NCBI GenBank assembly: GCA_964438735.1
Contig: CAYTLW010000087.1
Location: 1-33,035, forward strand
From: CAYTLW01 sp964438735
GTDB taxonomy: Bacteria > Myxococcota_A > UBA9042
DNA: 33,035 nt
Direction of reading: 5' to 3'
Shown: in pieces, positions 31,471-33,035 of the stretch
Numbering within the stretch: position 1 is the first letter of the stretch
Layout: every line of letters starts with the position of its first letter
Program-made: the position numbers and the translations under genes
Notes under the pieces: model-generated
The model's database searches: none
Told to the model about the DNA's origin: nothing
Seen by the model: only the letters and a program-made list of their open reading frames with translations

Positions 31471-32220
31471 TCAGGCTTCCGCGTCCCCTTCGTCTGCGAG
31501 CGTTTCGAACAACGCGATCGCCGCCTGCAGGCGTTGCATGCCGATCTCCAGCATGGCCCCCGCTGCGTGGCGCGCGGTCAGGGAATCGTGTCGCTGGATG
31601 GCCAGGGCCAGGCTGCGGTAGCCCTCGATGTAGCGCAGCTCGTCGGCCAACAGCTCCTGCACGGTCTCGATGTTGCGTTCGTAGACGCCGAGCAGGCTGT
31701 TGAACGCCAGCAGGTAGGTGATGTTCTCGCTGCCGACCATGATGGCCCGCCAGTAGCGCCAGCTCAGGCGTCGCAACGCCTCCAGGTCGCCGTTGGCGGC
31801 TTCCATATGGCCGAGGGTGGCGAGCAGGAAATCACTGATCTCGTCGCTGCCGCGCAGGGCGCAGAGGCGGGCGCCGTCGCGGCCGACCGCCAGGCGCATT
31901 TCGCCGACGCTGCGTACGGCGTTCAGATCGGCGGTGCCGTCGGCGCGATAGACCAGCCAGGGCATCAGGTCGAGGCCGCCGTGTTGGCGGTAGTCGAGCA
32001 CCCTGTGGCCGCTGCCTTGCTGGCTGGCCAGCAGCCCCGCCTGCTGCAGTCGCTTGACGGCTTCACGGATCACGCCGCGGGTCACGCCGGTGTCGCGGGC
32101 CAGTTCGCGCTCTGGCGGCAGTGGATCGCCGGGCCGCAGGCGGCCGTCGAAGATGGACTCAGCCAGGGTCTCGAACACCCTCGCCGACGCCGACTCCGAG
32201 TTGATCTGTTGTGCGCCCAT
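31471..32220 (-). CDS. GntR-family regulator, FadR/PdhR (FCD) subfamily (249 aa)
   Basis: The N-terminal winged helix (about 10-75) is canonical: P-L-P-P-E-R-E-L-A, then V-T-R-G-V-I-R-E-A-V-K-R-L-Q-Q-A-G-L, and the wing S-Q-Q-G-S-G-H-R-V. The C-terminal all-helical FCD domain (about 95-235) binds small carboxylic-acid effectors in characterised relatives; the ligand here is unknown. The Asp/His metal positions are partly present (E-M-R-L-A-V, and H-A-A-G-A-M-L-E-I near the end). It is divergent from the Cys-rich lipoprotein gene, and the gap contains two copies of a palindrome of the type this subfamily recognises, one at its own promoter, implying autoregulation. It converges with the P-domain gene across nine bases. 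Confidence 0.9.
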   Translation of the reverse strand: MGAQQINSESASARVFETLAESIFDGRLRPGDPLPPERELARDTGVTRGVIREAVKRLQQAGLLASQQGSGHRVLDYRQHGGLDLMPWLVYRADGTADLNAVRSVGEMRLAVGRDGARLCALRGSDEISDFLLATLGHMEAANGDLEALRRLSWRYWRAIMVGSENITYLLAFNSLLGVYERNIETVQELLADELRYIEGYRSLALAIQRHDSLTARHAAGAMLEIGMQRLQAAIALFETLADEGDAEA

Positions 32221-32279
32221 GCCCTCATCCCGATCGCGGTACAGCGGCTGTTGATCCCGCTGTCCGCGTCACGCGCACG

Positions 32280-32308
32280 ATCGTGGCACCCCTGCCGCAC
32301 TGCGTCAA
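32280..32308 (-). promoter_or_regulatory. Promoter for the GntR regulator gene
   Basis: On the minus strand, TTGACG and CACGAT are separated by 17 bases, about 60 bases before the regulator's start codon. The -35 is directly abutted by operator 1. The -10 match is modest. Confidence 0.5.
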
Positions 32309-32321
32309 TTGGTCCGACCAA
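32309..32321. promoter_or_regulatory. GntR operator 1
   Basis: TTGGTCCGACCAA is a perfect palindrome about a central base. It matches the T-G-G-T-n-n-n-A-C-C-A form bound by FadR/PdhR-type regulators. It touches the upstream edge of the regulator's own -35. Confidence 0.7.
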
Positions 32322-32400
32322 AATGGCGCGCCGTTCGTCGGTTGCACGTCATGGAACGTGGGCATGGGGTGCAAAGACCCCTGCGAAATGAAGTTCTGTG

Positions 32401-32428
32401 TTGACACTGGCGCCCAATTCTCTAGAAC
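32401..32428 (+). promoter_or_regulatory. Strong sigma-70 promoter for the Cys-rich lipoprotein
   Basis: A consensus TTGACA is followed after 16 bases by TAGAAC. The predicted transcription start is near 32435, about 70 bases before the lipoprotein ATG and just ahead of operator 2. Confidence 0.65.
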
Positions 32429-32441
32429 GCCGCCGGTGAGG

Positions 32442-32452
32442 TGGTCCGACCA
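32442..32452. promoter_or_regulatory. GntR operator 2
   Basis: TGGTCCGACCA repeats the core of operator 1 exactly, 132 bases away centre to centre. It sits just past the predicted start of transcription, where a bound regulator would block the lipoprotein promoter. Confidence 0.7.
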
Positions 32453-32506
32453 ATCGGACAGCCGGGACCGAGCACAGGCGCGGCGTGAGCGCTGCGGGAG
32501 GAACCG

Positions 32507-33035
32507 ATGAAGATGTCAGCCAGGATACTGATTCCCTTGATGATGGCGCCCATGGCCATGGCCTGTGGCTCCACCAGCGGTGGCGGTGGCCAGGGTGGCG
32601 GCTATATCGGTGGCGCCGTCGGTGTGACCTGCCTCGCCGCCACGCAGGCGGAGGGTTGCTACGCCGTCGGTACCCAGCACAACCGCATGACGTGCGATCC
32701 CGCGACCAACAAGTGGGCCCTGCTCGAGACCTGCGCCCCCGGCGCCTACTGCTCGGAGACGGCCAACCCGGCCCTGCCCGGCAAGATGATGACCGCCTGC
32801 AACGCCGGCCGCGTCGCGCCGACCGACGCGGGTGCGACCGATACCGGCGTCAAGACCGACACGGTGACCAGCAACCCGGTCTGCGGCGACGGCAAGTGCG
32901 AGGCGCCCGAGAATTCGACCACCTGCGCCGCCGACTGCAAGGCGGGCGGTCCCGTCTGCGGCGATGGCAAATGCGAGGCACCCGAGACGACCGCCACCTG
33001 CGCCGCCGACTGCAAGGCCGCCGGCCCCGTCTGCG
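32507..33035 (+). CDS. Cys-rich repeat lipoprotein, 3' end beyond the window
   Basis: GGGAGG lies five to six bases before ATG. The signal peptide is unusually Met-rich and ends in lipobox A-M-A-C. A Gly-rich linker follows, then a domain with paired Cys (about 41-100; V-T-C-L-A...G-C-Y-A-V, W-A-L-L-E-T-C-A-P-G-A-Y-C), a Thr/Asp-rich hinge, and tandem repeats of about 24 residues: V-C-G-D-G-K-C-E-A-P-E, then T-C-A-A-D-C-K. Two are complete and a third begins at the window edge, so total repeat number and length are unknown. At least 176 residues are encoded here. Expression is probably controlled by the adjacent GntR regulator through the operator downstream of its promoter. Confidence 0.85.
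   Translation, partial: MKMSARILIPLMMAPMAMACGSTSGGGGQGGGYIGGAVGVTCLAATQAEGCYAVGTQHNRMTCDPATNKWALLETCAPGAYCSETANPALPGKMMTACNAGRVAPTDAGATDTGVKTDTVTSNPVCGDGKCEAPENSTTCAADCKAGGPVCGDGKCEAPETTATCAADCKAAGPVC
32883..33035 (+). repeat. Coding repeat of about 72 bp, open at the window edge
   Basis: Nearly identical units encode C-G-D-G-K-C-E-A-P-E modules. The high DNA identity suggests recent expansion; copy number cannot be counted here. Confidence 0.8.

Overview
The window looks like a chromosomal segment of a GC-rich, predatory- or social-type Gram-negative bacterium of the Myxococcota/Bradymonadota kind. The evidence is a MYXO-CTERM-like sorting segment, long arrays of the cysteine-rich repeats typical of these bacteria, MopE-type motifs (C-D-G-x-D-N-N-C-D-G), and lipoproteins whose lipobox is followed by long Asp/Ala-rich linkers. 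No rRNA, tRNA, CRISPR array, prophage or complete insertion sequence was seen. The lineage call is inference; no 16S or marker gene is present.

Layout. 1-2405: a tiny lipoprotein-like ORF, a GH18-like TIM-barrel protein and a divergent MJ1255-type glycosyltransferase. 2392-6597: a very large secreted protein with 12 Cys-rich repeats, an internal MYXO-CTERM-like segment and an outer-membrane beta-barrel, all in one frame. 6844-9556: an ATP-grasp ligase divergent from a Tat-exported sulfite-oxidase-like molybdoprotein. 9588-12442: a beta-propeller lipoprotein, a frameshifted lipoprotein, and a truncated secreted ORF that ends in a 26-bp direct repeat. 12510-14372: a methyltransferase and a DTW-domain (tRNA acp3U) protein with an exonuclease-like tail. 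14452-17027: an alpha/beta-hydrolase lipoprotein and a second frameshifted Cys-rich lipoprotein. 17210-19814: a compact operon of ECF sigma factor, anti-sigma, DUF2953 protein and two GerW/YtfJ-family proteins. 19972-21657: phosphohexomutase. 21866-26575: a giant lipoprotein (Cys-rich stalk, 12 NHL units, 7 RCC1-like units). 26628-29076: a beta-helix lipoprotein gene broken by three frameshifts. 29134-31461: a MAPEG protein divergent from a P-domain/DUF4215 secreted protein. 31471-33035: a FadR/PdhR-type GntR regulator divergent from a Cys-rich lipoprotein that runs off the window, with two matching operator palindromes and two promoters between them.

Themes. About half of the coding DNA specifies exported, disulfide-rich modular surface proteins. 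The most system-like units are the fused stalk/barrel protein (resembling the TraA and TraB outer-membrane-exchange partners joined together), the sigma/anti-sigma/DUF2953/GerW operon, and the self-contained GntR switch in front of a surface lipoprotein. All five apparent frameshifts fall in three small exported-protein genes, while the long repeat genes are intact.
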